Below are positions 1 through 8,829 of a DNA stretch of 64,000 nucleotides, in pieces. The notes under the pieces are model-generated. The model searched no databases. It saw only the letters and a program-made list of their open reading frames with translations, and was not told where the DNA came from. This DNA comes from Streptomyces sp. NBC_01142 (GTDB lineage Bacteria > Actinomycetota > Actinomycetes > Streptomycetales > Streptomycetaceae). The stretch is from contig NZ_JAPEOR010000003.1 of the NCBI RefSeq assembly GCF_026341125.1, positions 62,001 through 126,000 of the forward strand. Direction: 5' to 3'. The position numbers and the translations under genes were made by a program. The first letter of the stretch is position 1. Every line of letters begins with the position of its first letter.

Positions 1-729
1 AACACGTTCTCGTCGCCGGCCTCCTGGCGGCGACGCTTCCTCGCGCGCGCCGTCCACCGCGGCTGGCGCTGGGTGCAGGAAGCGGGCTCCGTCACCGCCG
101 AGCACCCGGGACTGCTGCGCTTCCGGCTGCTCGGCTCCGGCACCCGGCTCGCCTTCCCGCAGGGCACGGTCTTCGGCGAGGCGTGGATCGAACTCGGCGA
201 CCACTGCATCATCGGCGAGCAGGTCACCCTCACCGCCGGGATGATGCCGGGCCTCGATCTCGGCCCCGACCCCATCCTGACCCTGGGCAACGGCGTGGTG
301 CTGGGCCGCGGCAGCCATGTCATCGCCGACACCAGGGTGACGATCGGCTCGGACACGTACTGCGGTCCGTACGTCTACATCACCTCGACCAACCACAGCT
401 ACGACGACCCGCACGAGCCGGTCGGCAAGCAGTGGCCGCGCGCCGAACCGGTGGAGATCGGGCCGGGCTGCTGGCTGGGGACCGGCGCGGTGATCCTGCC
501 CGGTGCCCGGCTCGGCCGCAATGTCGTGGTCGCGGCGGGCGCGGTCGTACGGGGCGACGTCCCCGACCACTCGGTGGTGGCAGGCGCCCCGGCCCGGGTC
601 GTACGGAGCTGGGATCCGGTACGGGGCTGGCAGCCCCCGCTGCGTACGCCCGCGCCCGTGCCGATCCCGGAAGGCGTCACACCCGAACAGCTGCTGGCGC
701 TGGCCGACCTGGAACCGGACACTCCCTAG
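1..729 (+). CDS. Hexapeptide-repeat acyltransferase, 5'-truncated by window edge
   Basis: Left-handed beta-helix acyltransferase of the maltose/galactoside O-acetyltransferase type. The imperfect hexapeptide repeats (IGSDTYCGPYVYI, LGTGAVILPGARLG, VVAAGAVVRGDVP) and the catalytic-type NHSYDDP histidine near position 391 are visible, and the usual end VVAGAPARVV is present. It probably transfers an acetyl group from acetyl-CoA to a sugar or similar acceptor; the substrate is unknown. The frame is open back to base 1 with plausible coding (arginine/tryptophan-rich), so the GTG at 73 is probably internal and the true start lies upstream of the window. Its stop codon shares CTAG with the stop of the convergent transporter gene. 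Confidence 0.85.
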   Translation, partial: NTFSSPASWRRRFLARAVHRGWRWVQEAGSVTAEHPGLLRFRLLGSGTRLAFPQGTVFGEAWIELGDHCIIGEQVTLTAGMMPGLDLGPDPILTLGNGVVLGRGSHVIADTRVTIGSDTYCGPYVYITSTNHSYDDPHEPVGKQWPRAEPVEIGPGCWLGTGAVILPGARLGRNVVVAAGAVVRGDVPDHSVVAGAPARVVRSWDPVRGWQPPLRTPAPVPIPEGVTPEQLLALADLEPDTP

Positions 730-1592
730 CCACTCGCGAGCAGGACCGTGCCCACCAGCGCGAGACCGGCACCGGTCGCCTGGAGACCGCGCATCCGCTG
801 CTTGAGGATCACGAGAGCGGCGAGCACCGTCACCACCGGATAGAGGTTGGCGAGGACGGCGGCAATGGTGACGGGCCCGATCTGCGCGGCGACGGCGTAC
901 GTGCCGTTGGCCGCGACATCGGCGAGACCGACGAAGGCGAGGGCGGGGAGTGCCCTCCACACGACACGTATCCCACCGTCTTCAGGGAGCGCCCGCCCGC
1001 CCCGCTTCACCGATACGTACAGTGCGGCGCCGCCGACCACGACATTGGCGACGCGCTGTACGAAGAGCGCGAGGAAGAGCCCGGTGAGGGTGGTCGAGGC
1101 CTCGGCGATCAGGGAGAGCACCGCGCCGAACCCGAACGCGGCGATCACGGTCAGCAGGATCGCCTGCCGCTGCACCGGCGCACCCCGCAGCTGAGGTCCG
1201 CCCGCCAGTACGATGCCGGCCACGGCGACCGCGATACCGGCGATCTGGAGCAGTCCGGGCCGCTCGCCGATGGCCAGCCCGACGCCGACGGGCACCAGGA
1301 CGCTGAGCGATCCCAGCGGCGAGACCACACCCATCGGGCCCAGGGCGAGCGCCTTGTAGAAGCACAGCAGTGCCACCGGGCCGACGGCGCCCGCCGCGAC
1401 GGCGTACCAGAGCTGCGGGCCGGCCTCGGCGAAGCCGCCGGTGGCGACGACGATGGCGCCCAGCACCACGACCGCGATGGACTGCGAGGCGACCACGACC
1501 GTGAGCGCCGGTGTACGTCGCGTCAGCAGTCCGCCGCCGAAGTCGGCCAGCCCCCACAGCAGGCTGGTGGCCAGGGCGAAGAGTGCGGTCAT
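726..1592 (-). CDS. EamA/DMT-family membrane transporter
   Basis: A 288-residue drug/metabolite-type permease with about ten hydrophobic helices arranged as two EamA repeats. The start MTALFALATSLLWGLADFGG is typical of the family. It should export or import a small metabolite or amino acid across the plasma membrane; the substrate cannot be read from sequence. I chose the ATG at 1592 because the first helix begins immediately; the longer open frame upstream runs antisense through the regulator gene. It is divergent from an XRE-cupin regulator across 93 bp that holds a strong palindrome, so that regulator probably controls it. Confidence 0.85.
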   Translation of the reverse strand: MTALFALATSLLWGLADFGGGLLTRRTPALTVVVASQSIAVVVLGAIVVATGGFAEAGPQLWYAVAAGAVGPVALLCFYKALALGPMGVVSPLGSLSVLVPVGVGLAIGERPGLLQIAGIAVAVAGIVLAGGPQLRGAPVQRQAILLTVIAAFGFGAVLSLIAEASTTLTGLFLALFVQRVANVVVGGAALYVSVKRGGRALPEDGGIRVVWRALPALAFVGLADVAANGTYAVAAQIGPVTIAAVLANLYPVVTVLAALVILKQRMRGLQATGAGLALVGTVLLASG

Positions 1593-1638
1593 GTCGTGCC
1601 TCGCAGTACAGTGCAGTGAACGTTCTGGTGCACCACAC

Positions 1639-1662
1639 CATAGTTCAGTCCATTGAACTATG
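1639..1662. promoter_or_regulatory. Palindromic operator between EamA transporter and XRE-cupin gene
   Basis: Perfect inverted repeat CATAGTTCA - 6 nt - TGAACTATG in the divergent intergenic region. A second small palindrome GAACGTTC lies at 1618-1625. The spacing suits a dimeric HTH protein, and the adjacent XRE-cupin regulator is the natural candidate. Binding is inferred, not shown. Confidence 0.6.
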
Positions 1663-1685
1663 CCATCTAAAATATTGGACGGAAT

Positions 1686-2258
1686 GTGTCGGATTTCGAC
1701 CAGCTCACGCAGTCGCTCGCCCGCAACCTCAAGCGCCGGCGCGGCGAACTGGGCCTCACGCTCGACGCCCTCGCCGCCCGCGCAGGGGTCAGCCGCGGCA
1801 TGATCATCCAGATCGAGCAGGCGCGTACGAACCCGAGCGTCGGGACCACGGTGAAGCTCGCCGACGCCCTCGGTGTCAGCATCACCACGCTCCTCGACGA
1901 GGAACAGGGGCCCCAGGTCCGCCTCGTGCCTCCGGAGCAGGCGGTGCGCATGTGGTCCACCTCGACCGGCAGCCACACCACCCTGCTGGTCGGCACCGAC
2001 AGCCGAGGCCCCCTGGAAATGTGGGCCTGGCATCTGATGCCCGGCGACAGCAGCGCCTCCGACCCGCACCCCGACGGGACGATGGAGCTCCTCCACGTCA
2101 CCGCGGGCGAGCTCACCCTCGTCGTCGACGGCGAGTCCCACCCCGTGCCTGCCGGGACGTCCGCCGCCTTCGAGGCGAACGTCCCGCACAGCTACCGCAA
2201 CGACGGCGAGGAAGCGGTGGACATGACGATGGCCGTCTCGGTCGTGCCCGCCCGATGA
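1686..2258 (+). CDS. XRE-family regulator with C-terminal cupin sensor domain
   Basis: 190 residues. An N-terminal XRE helix-turn-helix lies at about residues 10-65 (LGLTLDALAARAGVSRGMI). A cupin_2 domain lies at about 115-185 and contains the PHPDGTMELLHVTAGE core with metal-ligand-type His/Glu residues. Proteins of this layout sense a small molecule with the cupin and repress neighbouring transport or catabolic genes. The GTG start is 93 bp from the divergent EamA transporter, with a palindrome at 1639-1662 between them. The regulated substrate is not identifiable. Confidence 0.85.
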   Translation: MSDFDQLTQSLARNLKRRRGELGLTLDALAARAGVSRGMIIQIEQARTNPSVGTTVKLADALGVSITTLLDEEQGPQVRLVPPEQAVRMWSTSTGSHTTLLVGTDSRGPLEMWAWHLMPGDSSASDPHPDGTMELLHVTAGELTLVVDGESHPVPAGTSAAFEANVPHSYRNDGEEAVDMTMAVSVVPAR

Positions 2259-2301
2259 GACGGTCAACCGCACGCCCGGACACCGCTGTTAGCGTGGCCG
2301 T

Positions 2302-2856
2302 ATGCGCGCTCCCATCGGAAACTTCGACGACGCCAGGCCCGCGCCCGACTGCCTCGGCCTGCTGACACGGCCGGTCGCCGACGCCGTACGCGCGTGGCAC
2401 GGCGACGTCCCGGCCGAGCAGCTGATCTACGTCGACACCGACCCGGAGATCGCGGACACGGCCATCTTCGCGGAGCACCACGGACAGGAGCTGCTCGACG
2501 AGTCGGCGAACTGCGTGGTCGTATCGGGCAAGCGGGGCGGCGAATCGACGCTCGCCGCGTGCCTCGTCCTCTCCCGCACACGCGTCGACGTGAACGGGGC
2601 CGTACGCAAGCAACTGGGTGCCCGCAAGGCATCGTTCGCGCCCATGGACACGGCGACGGGCGAGAGCGGCATGGAGTACGGCGGTATCACGCCCATCGGG
2701 CTCCCCGCCCACTGGCCGCTGCTGGTGGACTCCGCCGTCCTCGACACGGAGTGGGTCCTCATCGGCAGCGGCCGCAGGCGGGGCAAGCTGATCGTGCCCG
2801 GCAAGGTCTTCGCCGGGCTGCCGGGCGCCGTCGTCCTCGACGGCCTCGGCATCTGA
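2302..2856 (+). CDS. YbaK/ProX-domain aminoacyl-tRNA deacylase-like protein
   Basis: 184 residues matching the YbaK/aminoacyl-tRNA-associated domain, with SGKRGGES and the C-terminal LIGSGRRRGKLIVPG motif typical of the actinobacterial branch. Family members hydrolyse mischarged aminoacyl-tRNAs in trans. A -10-like TAGCGT at 2290-2295 lies only 6 nt before the ATG, so the transcript may be leaderless. It stands alone between the regulator and a convergent CoA-binding gene. Substrate specificity is unknown. Confidence 0.75.
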   Translation: MRAPIGNFDDARPAPDCLGLLTRPVADAVRAWHGDVPAEQLIYVDTDPEIADTAIFAEHHGQELLDESANCVVVSGKRGGESTLAACLVLSRTRVDVNGAVRKQLGARKASFAPMDTATGESGMEYGGITPIGLPAHWPLLVDSAVLDTEWVLIGSGRRRGKLIVPGKVFAGLPGAVVLDGLGI

Positions 2857-2903
2857 GGTGGGCCGGCCCCCGGGAGTCAGCCGAGGTGGGCCGGCCCGGG
2901 GAG

Positions 2904-3311
2904 TCAGCCGAGCCGGGGGATCTCGATCGCCGGGCAGCGGTCCATGACCATGTCGAGACCGGCCGCGCGGGTACGCTCCCACGCCTCCTCGTCGATCACC
3001 CCCAGCTGGAACCAGACCGCCTTCGCGCCGACCGCGACGGCTTCCTCCGCGACAGATCCCGCGAGGCCGGAATTGACGAAGACGTCGACCACGTCGACCT
3101 CGAACGGGATGTCGGCGAGCGTGGCGTACCCCTGCTCGCCGTGGACCGTCTCCGCCTTGGGGTGCACCGGCACGATGCGCTTGCCGTAACGCTGGAGCAC
3201 ATCGGCGACGCCGTACGCCGCCCGCGCCTGATTGCCGGACAGGCCGACCACCGCCCAGGTGTCGCCCGTCGACGTCAGAATCCTGCGGATGGTTGCCGGG
3301 TCGCCGTACAT
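2904..3311 (-). CDS. CoA-binding Rossmann-fold protein (YccU type)
   Basis: 135 residues forming one CoA_binding_2 domain. The nucleotide-binding turn WAVVGLSGNQARAAYGVA is near the N-terminus, followed by VVDVFVNSG and the WFQLGV segment. Single-domain members of this family bind CoA in the cytosol but have no firmly assigned reaction. The ATG at 3311 fits the usual family length; the longer open frame upstream runs antisense through the IMPACT-protein gene. Confidence 0.8.
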   Translation of the reverse strand: MYGDPATIRRILTSTGDTWAVVGLSGNQARAAYGVADVLQRYGKRIVPVHPKAETVHGEQGYATLADIPFEVDVVDVFVNSGLAGSVAEEAVAVGAKAVWFQLGVIDEEAWERTRAAGLDMVMDRCPAIEIPRLG

Positions 3312-3405
3312 GGCCTGCTCCTCCTGCGGTCGACAGTCTCGCTCAGCGACAACAGGCGGGTGCTCCCGGTGATTCCGCCGCCGGGCGGCACATAGGGTGG
3401 GCGGA

Positions 3406-4032
3406 ATGCAGGACCAGTACCGGACGGTCGCCCGCGAGGGTGTCCACGAGACCGAGATCAACCGATCGCGCTTCATCTGCGCGCTCGCCCCCGCGGCGAC
3501 CGAGCAGGAGGCGCAGGCCTTCGTCGCACGCATCCGCAAGGAGCATCCGACCGCCACGCACAACTGCTTCGCGTATGTGATCGGCGCCGACGCCGCCGTA
3601 CAGAAGGCGAGCGACGACGGCGAGCCGGGCGGCACCGCCGGAGTGCCCATGCTGCAGATGCTCATGCGCCGCGAGATCCGGTACGCCGTGGCCGTCGTCA
3701 CCCGGTACTACGGGGGTGTGAAACTCGGCGCGGGCGGGCTGATCAGGGCCTACGGGGGAGCGGTGGGCGAAGCCCTGGACGCGCTCGGCACCCTCACCAG
3801 GCAGCGCTTCCGGCTGGCCACCGTCACCGTCGACCACCAGCGGGCGGGCAAGCTGGAGAACGATCTGCGGGCGACCGGACGGAACGTGCGCGAGGTGCAC
3901 TACGCGGAGGCGGTGACCATCGGGATCGGGCTGCCGGACACCGAGGTCGACGCCTTCCGGGCGTGGCTGGCCGACACCACGGCGGGCACCGCGGGACTGG
4001 AGCTCGGCGGTGAAGCGTATGGAGATGCCTGA
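3406..4032 (+). CDS. IMPACT/YigZ-family protein
   Basis: 208 residues with the UPF0029 domain (HNCFAYVIG, SDDGEPGGTAGVPML, VTRYYGGVKLGAGGLIRAYG) and a C-terminal DUF1949-like domain. Bacterial YigZ proteins are related to the eukaryotic translation regulator IMPACT and are thought to act in translation or proteolysis control; the function is not settled. I prefer the ATG at 3406, preceded by a GGGTGG-like site, over the in-frame GTG at 3397. It is 42 bp upstream of sbcD on the same strand. Confidence 0.85.
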   Translation: MQDQYRTVAREGVHETEINRSRFICALAPAATEQEAQAFVARIRKEHPTATHNCFAYVIGADAAVQKASDDGEPGGTAGVPMLQMLMRREIRYAVAVVTRYYGGVKLGAGGLIRAYGGAVGEALDALGTLTRQRFRLATVTVDHQRAGKLENDLRATGRNVREVHYAEAVTIGIGLPDTEVDAFRAWLADTTAGTAGLELGGEAYGDA

Positions 4033-4074
4033 AGCCGCCCGTGATGTCCGACCCCACCGATACTCTCGAGGATC

Positions 4075-5241
4075 ATGAGATTCCTGCATACGTCGGACTG
4101 GCACCTGGGACGGTCGTTCCACCGGGTGAGCCTGCTCGACGCCCAGGCCGCGTTCCTCGACCACCTGGTGGCCACGGTGCGCGAGCGCGACGTGGACGCG
4201 GTGCTGGTCGCAGGGGATGTCTACGACCGGGCCGTGCCACCGCTCGCGGCCGTGGAGCTCTTCGACGAGGCGCTGCACCGGCTCGCCGCCGCGGGCGTAC
4301 CGACCGTCATGATCTCCGGCAACCACGACTCGGCGCGCAGGCTCGGTGTCGCGGCGGGGCTCATCGAGCGCGCCGGGATACATCTGCGCACGGATCCGGC
4401 GGGGTGCGCCACCCCGGTGCTGCTCGGCGACGCCCACGGCGAGGTGGCCTGCTACGGACTGCCGTACCTGGAACCCGCCCTGGTGAAGGACGAGTTCAGA
4501 ACCGAGAAGGCCCGTCACGAGGCGGTCCTCGGCGCGGCCATGGAGCGCGTACGCGCCGATCTCGCCGGCCGTGAGCCGGGCACCAGGTCCGTCGTCCTCG
4601 CCCATGCCTTCGTCGCCGGCGGAGAGGAGAGCGACAGCGAGCGCGACATCACCGTCGGCGGTGTCTCCGCCGTACCCGCCGGCGTCTTCCACGGTGTCGA
4701 CTATGTCGCCCTCGGACATCTGCACGGCTGCCAGACGATCACTGAGCGCGTGCGCTACTCCGGATCACCCCTCGCCTACTCCTTCTCGGAGACCCACCAC
4801 CGCAAGACCATGTGGCTCCTCGACCTCGACGCGCAGGGCGACATCACGGCCGAGCGCATCGACTGTCCCGCGCCCCGCCCGCTCGCCCGGCTGCGCGGCA
4901 CGCTCGACGCGTTGCTCGACGACCCGGCGCTGGAGAGGCACGAGCAGTCGTTCGTGGAGGTGACCCTCACCGACCCGGTGCGCCCGGCGGAACCGATGGC
5001 GCGTCTCACCGAGCGGTTCCCGCACACGCTCAGCCTCCTCTTCGAGCCCGAACGCTCCGGCGAGGACAGCCTCGCGTCGTACGCACAGCGCCTGAAGGGG
5101 CGCAGCGACCAGCAGATCGCGGAGGACTTCGTGGCACATGTGCGCGGCGGCAGCGGACCCGACGACGGGGAACGCACGGTGCTGCGCGGCGCCTTCGACG
5201 ACGTACGGGTGGACGAGGGCGTGCGCGAGGTGGCCCGGTGA
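4075..5241 (+). CDS. sbcD: Exonuclease SbcCD, nuclease subunit D
   Basis: 388 residues. It is the Mre11-type metallophosphoesterase partner of SbcC and cuts hairpins and blocked double-strand ends during DNA repair. All phosphoesterase motifs are present in order: DWHLGRSFH near the N-terminus, GDVYDR, GNHDS, LAHAFVAGG and GHLHG. A capping domain follows after about residue 280. Its TGA overlaps the GTG of sbcC by 4 nt, so the two subunits should be translationally coupled. Confidence 0.97.
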   Translation: MRFLHTSDWHLGRSFHRVSLLDAQAAFLDHLVATVRERDVDAVLVAGDVYDRAVPPLAAVELFDEALHRLAAAGVPTVMISGNHDSARRLGVAAGLIERAGIHLRTDPAGCATPVLLGDAHGEVACYGLPYLEPALVKDEFRTEKARHEAVLGAAMERVRADLAGREPGTRSVVLAHAFVAGGEESDSERDITVGGVSAVPAGVFHGVDYVALGHLHGCQTITERVRYSGSPLAYSFSETHHRKTMWLLDLDAQGDITAERIDCPAPRPLARLRGTLDALLDDPALERHEQSFVEVTLTDPVRPAEPMARLTERFPHTLSLLFEPERSGEDSLASYAQRLKGRSDQQIAEDFVAHVRGGSGPDDGERTVLRGAFDDVRVDEGVREVAR

Positions 5242-8200
5242 GGCTGCACAGGCTGACCGTCACGGCGTTCGGCCCGTTCGGCTCCGGTCAGGAAGTCGAT
5301 TTCGACGCGCTCTCCACCGCCGGGATCTTCCTCCTCCACGGCCCGACCGGCGCGGGCAAGACGTCCGTCCTCGACGCCGTCTGCTTCGCGCTGTACGGGG
5401 CGGTGCCGGGCGCACGGCAGAGCCCGGGCGCCTCGCTGCGCAGCGGCCACGCCCCCGTCGGCACCTCCACCGAGGTCTGCCTCGAACTGACCGTCGGGGG
5501 ACGGCGGTTGGAGATCAGACGCCGTCCCGCCCAGCCGCGTCCCAAGGCCCGCGGGAAGGGGTTCACCACCGAACGCGCCCAGAGCTGGCTGCGCGAGTAC
5601 GACTCCGAGGGCGCCGAGTGGAAGGCGCTGAGCCGCTCCCACCAGGAGATCGGCGAGGAGATCACCCAGCTCGTCGGGATGAGCCGCGACCAGTTCTGCC
5701 AGGTGGTGCTGCTGCCGCAGGGCGACTTCGCGCGTTTTCTGCGCGCCGACGCCGAAGCGCGCGGCAAGCTGCTCGGCCGGCTCTTCGACACCCGCCGCTT
5801 CGCCGCGGTCGAGGAGCGCCTGGCGGAACAGCGGCGCGCCGCGGAGCAGCAGGTACGGGCGGGAGACGAGCGGCTCCTCGCGGTCGCCCACCGGATGGAA
5901 CAGGCAGCCGGCGCGGCGGCCGGCGGCTGGCCGGTTCCGCAGCAGCAGCCGGGCGACCCCGGACTCGCCGAGGCCGTCCTCGCCTGGGCCGCCGTCGCCC
6001 GTGCCGGAGCCCGGGAGACGCTGGACATCGCCGATTCCGCGCTGTCCGCCTCGGAGAGCAGGCAGGCAGCCGCCCGCCACGCCCTGGACGCCGAGCGTGA
6101 ACTGGCCCGGCTGCAACAGCGGTACGAGGACGCGCGGCAACGGGCCGATGCGCTCGCGACGCGCCGTCCCGAGCGGGAACAGCTGCAGGCCAGGCTGGAG
6201 CGGGCGCGCAAGGCGGAGCTCGTGGGCCCCGCGCTGCGGCTGCGCGACGACGCCGAACGGGAGCACCACAGCGCGAGCGCGGAGCACGAGCGGGTGCGGG
6301 CCCTGCTCCCGCCCGACCTGGCGGACGCGGGCGCGGAACAGCTGGCGGTACTGGAGCGCCGGCTGCGCCAGGACCTGGGCGGCCTCGACGCCGCCCGCCG
6401 GGCGGAGCGGCGCAGCGCGGAGATCACCGGCGAGCGGGCGGACCTGGACCGCCAGGCCCGGGCCGACGACGAGATCCTCCACGACGCGGCGGGCTGGATG
6501 GCCGGCTGGGAGACCGCACGGCGAAGCCACCAGGAGCGGATCGTGGCCGCCCAGGAGGCGGCCACGCGTGCCGAGAACCTTGCGGGACAGCTCGAACCGG
6601 CCCGCCGCAGACTGCAGGCCGCACGCGAAAGGGACCGGCTGGCGGCGCGCACCGAGGGCGCCGAAGACCTGCTCCGTACGGCCCGCGAGCACGCCGGCAC
6701 CGCCCGCGAGAGCTGGCTCGATCTCAAGGAACGCCGACTGCGGGGAATCGCCGCCGAGTTGGCGGCAGGCCTGGCGCCGGGCACACCGTGCGCGGTCTGC
6801 GGTTCGTCCGAACACCCCGCACCGGCCCGCGCCGGTGACGGGCACGTGGACCGTACGGCGGAGGACGCGGCGTACCAGGAGCATGCGGCGGCGGACGCCG
6901 CGAAAGCGGACGCGGAACGGGAACTGGCGGTGGTGCGCGAGGCGTTCACGGCGGCCCGGGAGCAGGCCCGTCCGATGCCGCCGGGACCTGCGGCCGGGGA
7001 CGTCGATCCCGACGCGGCCGAACTGCTCTCGGTCGTCCGGCGGTTGGAGCGTGAGCACGCAGACGTGCATGGCGTGGCCTCCGGGATGCACGCCGCCCGC
7101 GAGGCGCTCGACCGGGCCGAGCGGGAGCATGAGGGGCGGCTCGCCGCGCTGCAGCAGGCCGAGCGCCGCGCCGCCGCACGTACGTCCCGGCGTGAAGCCA
7201 TCGACCGTGAACAGGCGGCACTGGAGAGCGAGTTGACCCTGGCCAAGGGGGGTGCGGGCAGTGTCGCCGAGCATGCCGCCCTGCTGGAGCGGCGGGTGCG
7301 GATCCTTGCCGAGGCCGCAGAGGCCGTACGGTCCGTCGACATGACCGCGCAGCGTCTGAAGGACGCCGACGGCCGGCTGGCCGACGCGGCGTTCCGTACC
7401 GGGTTCGACACACCCGCGGCAGCCGCCGCCGCGCTGGTCGGCGACGCGGAACAGCGTGACCTCCAGCACCGCATCGACGCCTGGCAGACCGAGGCCGCCG
7501 CGGTCGCCGACCGGCTGGCCGAAGCGGACACCCGCAGCGCGGCCGAACACCCGGCCGCGGACCCCGAAGCGGCCCGGGCCTCCCATGACGCCGCCGAACG
7601 CGCCCTGCGCGACGCGGCGTCGGTGCTCGACGCCGCCCGCGAGCGGTGCGCCGCGCTCGCCCGGCTGTCGCGGCAGGCCGAGACGGAGGTACGGCGGCTC
7701 GGCCCGCTGCGTGCGGAGTACGACCGGGTGGCCCGGCTCGCCGGGCTCACCGCCGGCACCTCCGCCGACAACGAACGCAAGATGCGCCTCGAGTCGTACG
7801 TCCTGGCGGCCCGCCTCGAACAGGTTGCCGCGGCCGCCACCGTACGGCTCCAGCGCATGTCGTCCGGGCGGTACACCCTGGTGCACTCCGACGCCCGGGT
7901 GGGCGGCAGGCGATCCGGGCTCGGACTGCATGTCGTGGACGCCTGGACCGGCAGCGAGCGCGATACCTCGACCCTCTCCGGGGGCGAGACCTTCTTTGCC
8001 TCGCTCGCCCTGGCGCTGGGCCTCGCCGATGTGGTGACCGACGAGGCCGGCGGCGTACGACTGGACACCCTCTTCATCGACGAGGGCTTCGGCAGCCTGG
8101 ACGACCAGACGCTGGACGAGGTGCTGGACGTGCTCGACTCGCTGCGCGAGAGGGACCGCAGCGTGGGCATCGTCAGCCATGTCGCCGATCTGCGCCGCCG

Positions 8201-8279
8201 TATCCCCGCGCAGCTGGAGGTCGTCAAGGGCCGGCACGGCTCGGCGGTGCGCCACCGCACGGCAGGGGTCGCCGACTGA
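5238..8279 (+). CDS. sbcC: Exonuclease SbcCD, ATPase subunit C
   Basis: 1013 residues, Rad50-type SMC ATPase. Walker A GPTGAGKTS is at about residues 36-44, long coiled coils flank a zinc hook (CAVC, about residue 517), the ABC signature LSGGETFFAS is at about 913, and Walker B LDTLFIDEGFGSLD is at about 942-955. It powers DNA-end processing together with SbcD. The GTG start at 5238 overlaps the sbcD stop (GTGA) and begins the usual MRLHRLTVTAFGPF N-terminus; the open frame upstream is a shadow of sbcD. Confidence 0.97.
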   Translation: MRLHRLTVTAFGPFGSGQEVDFDALSTAGIFLLHGPTGAGKTSVLDAVCFALYGAVPGARQSPGASLRSGHAPVGTSTEVCLELTVGGRRLEIRRRPAQPRPKARGKGFTTERAQSWLREYDSEGAEWKALSRSHQEIGEEITQLVGMSRDQFCQVVLLPQGDFARFLRADAEARGKLLGRLFDTRRFAAVEERLAEQRRAAEQQVRAGDERLLAVAHRMEQAAGAAAGGWPVPQQQPGDPGLAEAVLAWAAVARAGARETLDIADSALSASESRQAAARHALDAERELARLQQRYEDARQRADALATRRPEREQLQARLERARKAELVGPALRLRDDAEREHHSASAEHERVRALLPPDLADAGAEQLAVLERRLRQDLGGLDAARRAERRSAEITGERADLDRQARADDEILHDAAGWMAGWETARRSHQERIVAAQEAATRAENLAGQLEPARRRLQAARERDRLAARTEGAEDLLRTAREHAGTARESWLDLKERRLRGIAAELAAGLAPGTPCAVCGSSEHPAPARAGDGHVDRTAEDAAYQEHAAADAAKADAERELAVVREAFTAAREQARPMPPGPAAGDVDPDAAELLSVVRRLEREHADVHGVASGMHAAREALDRAEREHEGRLAALQQAERRAAARTSRREAIDREQAALESELTLAKGGAGSVAEHAALLERRVRILAEAAEAVRSVDMTAQRLKDADGRLADAAFRTGFDTPAAAAAALVGDAEQRDLQHRIDAWQTEAAAVADRLAEADTRSAAEHPAADPEAARASHDAAERALRDAASVLDAARERCAALARLSRQAETEVRRLGPLRAEYDRVARLAGLTAGTSADNERKMRLESYVLAARLEQVAAAATVRLQRMSSGRYTLVHSDARVGGRRSGLGLHVVDAWTGSERDTSTLSGGETFFASLALALGLADVVTDEAGGVRLDTLFIDEGFGSLDDQTLDEVLDVLDSLRERDRSVGIVSHVADLRRRIPAQLEVVKGRHGSAVRHRTAGVAD

Positions 8280-8288
8280 TCCGGGCGA

Positions 8289-8735
8289 TCAGCCGCCGAC
8301 CGCGCGGCGCGGCAGCGGCGAGGAGTAGACGATGCTCGTCGTGACCGACCCCAGCGCGCCGATCTTCCCCGAGACCTCTTCGAGATGACTCATCGAGCGG
8401 GCGGCGACCTTGAGTACGAAGCAGTCGTCGCCCGTCACATGGTGGGCCTCGAGGATCTCGGTCGTCGTCTCCAGCAGGTCATGGAAGGGCTTGTAGTTGC
8501 CGTTGGGGTAGCGCAGCCGCACGAAGGCCAGGATGGGCAGCCCCAGCCGCTCCTGGTCGACGACCGCGGCGTAGCCCGTGATGACCCCGGCCTCCTCCAG
8601 CCGCCGCACGCGCTCGGTGACGGCGCTCGCGGACATGGAAACGGCCCTGGCCAGCTCGGCAAAAGTGGCCCGGCCCTGGTTCTGCAGGGCGTGAAGGATG
8701 CGCCAGTCGGTGGCGTCCGGTGAATATCCGGTCAT
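8289..8735 (-). CDS. Lrp/AsnC-family transcriptional regulator
   Basis: 148 residues. An N-terminal winged HTH (TDWRILHALQNQGRATFAELARAVSMSASAVTERV region, residues 8-50) is followed by an AsnC/RAM ligand-binding domain (LPILAFVRLRYP ... GDDCFVLKVAARSM). Such regulators sense amino acids. The ATG at 8735 fits family length; an upstream in-frame start at 8771 would add 12 residues across the intergenic palindrome. It is divergent from a rhodanese gene. Confidence 0.88.
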   Translation of the reverse strand: MTGYSPDATDWRILHALQNQGRATFAELARAVSMSASAVTERVRRLEEAGVITGYAAVVDQERLGLPILAFVRLRYPNGNYKPFHDLLETTTEILEAHHVTGDDCFVLKVAARSMSHLEEVSGKIGALGSVTTSIVYSSPLPRRAVGG

Positions 8736-8754
8736 GCTCGAGAGATAACAGGGA

Positions 8755-8788
8755 AATCCCCGGCGGATCAAGACAAGCCCCGGGGATT
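8755..8788. promoter_or_regulatory. Inverted repeat between Lrp gene and rhodanese gene
   Basis: AATCCCCGG at 8755-8763 and its exact complement CCGGGGATT at 8780-8788, separated by 16 nt, lie between two divergent genes. A smaller palindrome ACGATCGT is at 8810-8817. The position suits an Lrp-type operator, but assignment to the neighbouring Lrp protein is inference. Confidence 0.5.
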
Positions 8789-8829
8789 GTCACTTCATGG
8801 AAACGATCAACGATCGTAGATTTTCAGTC

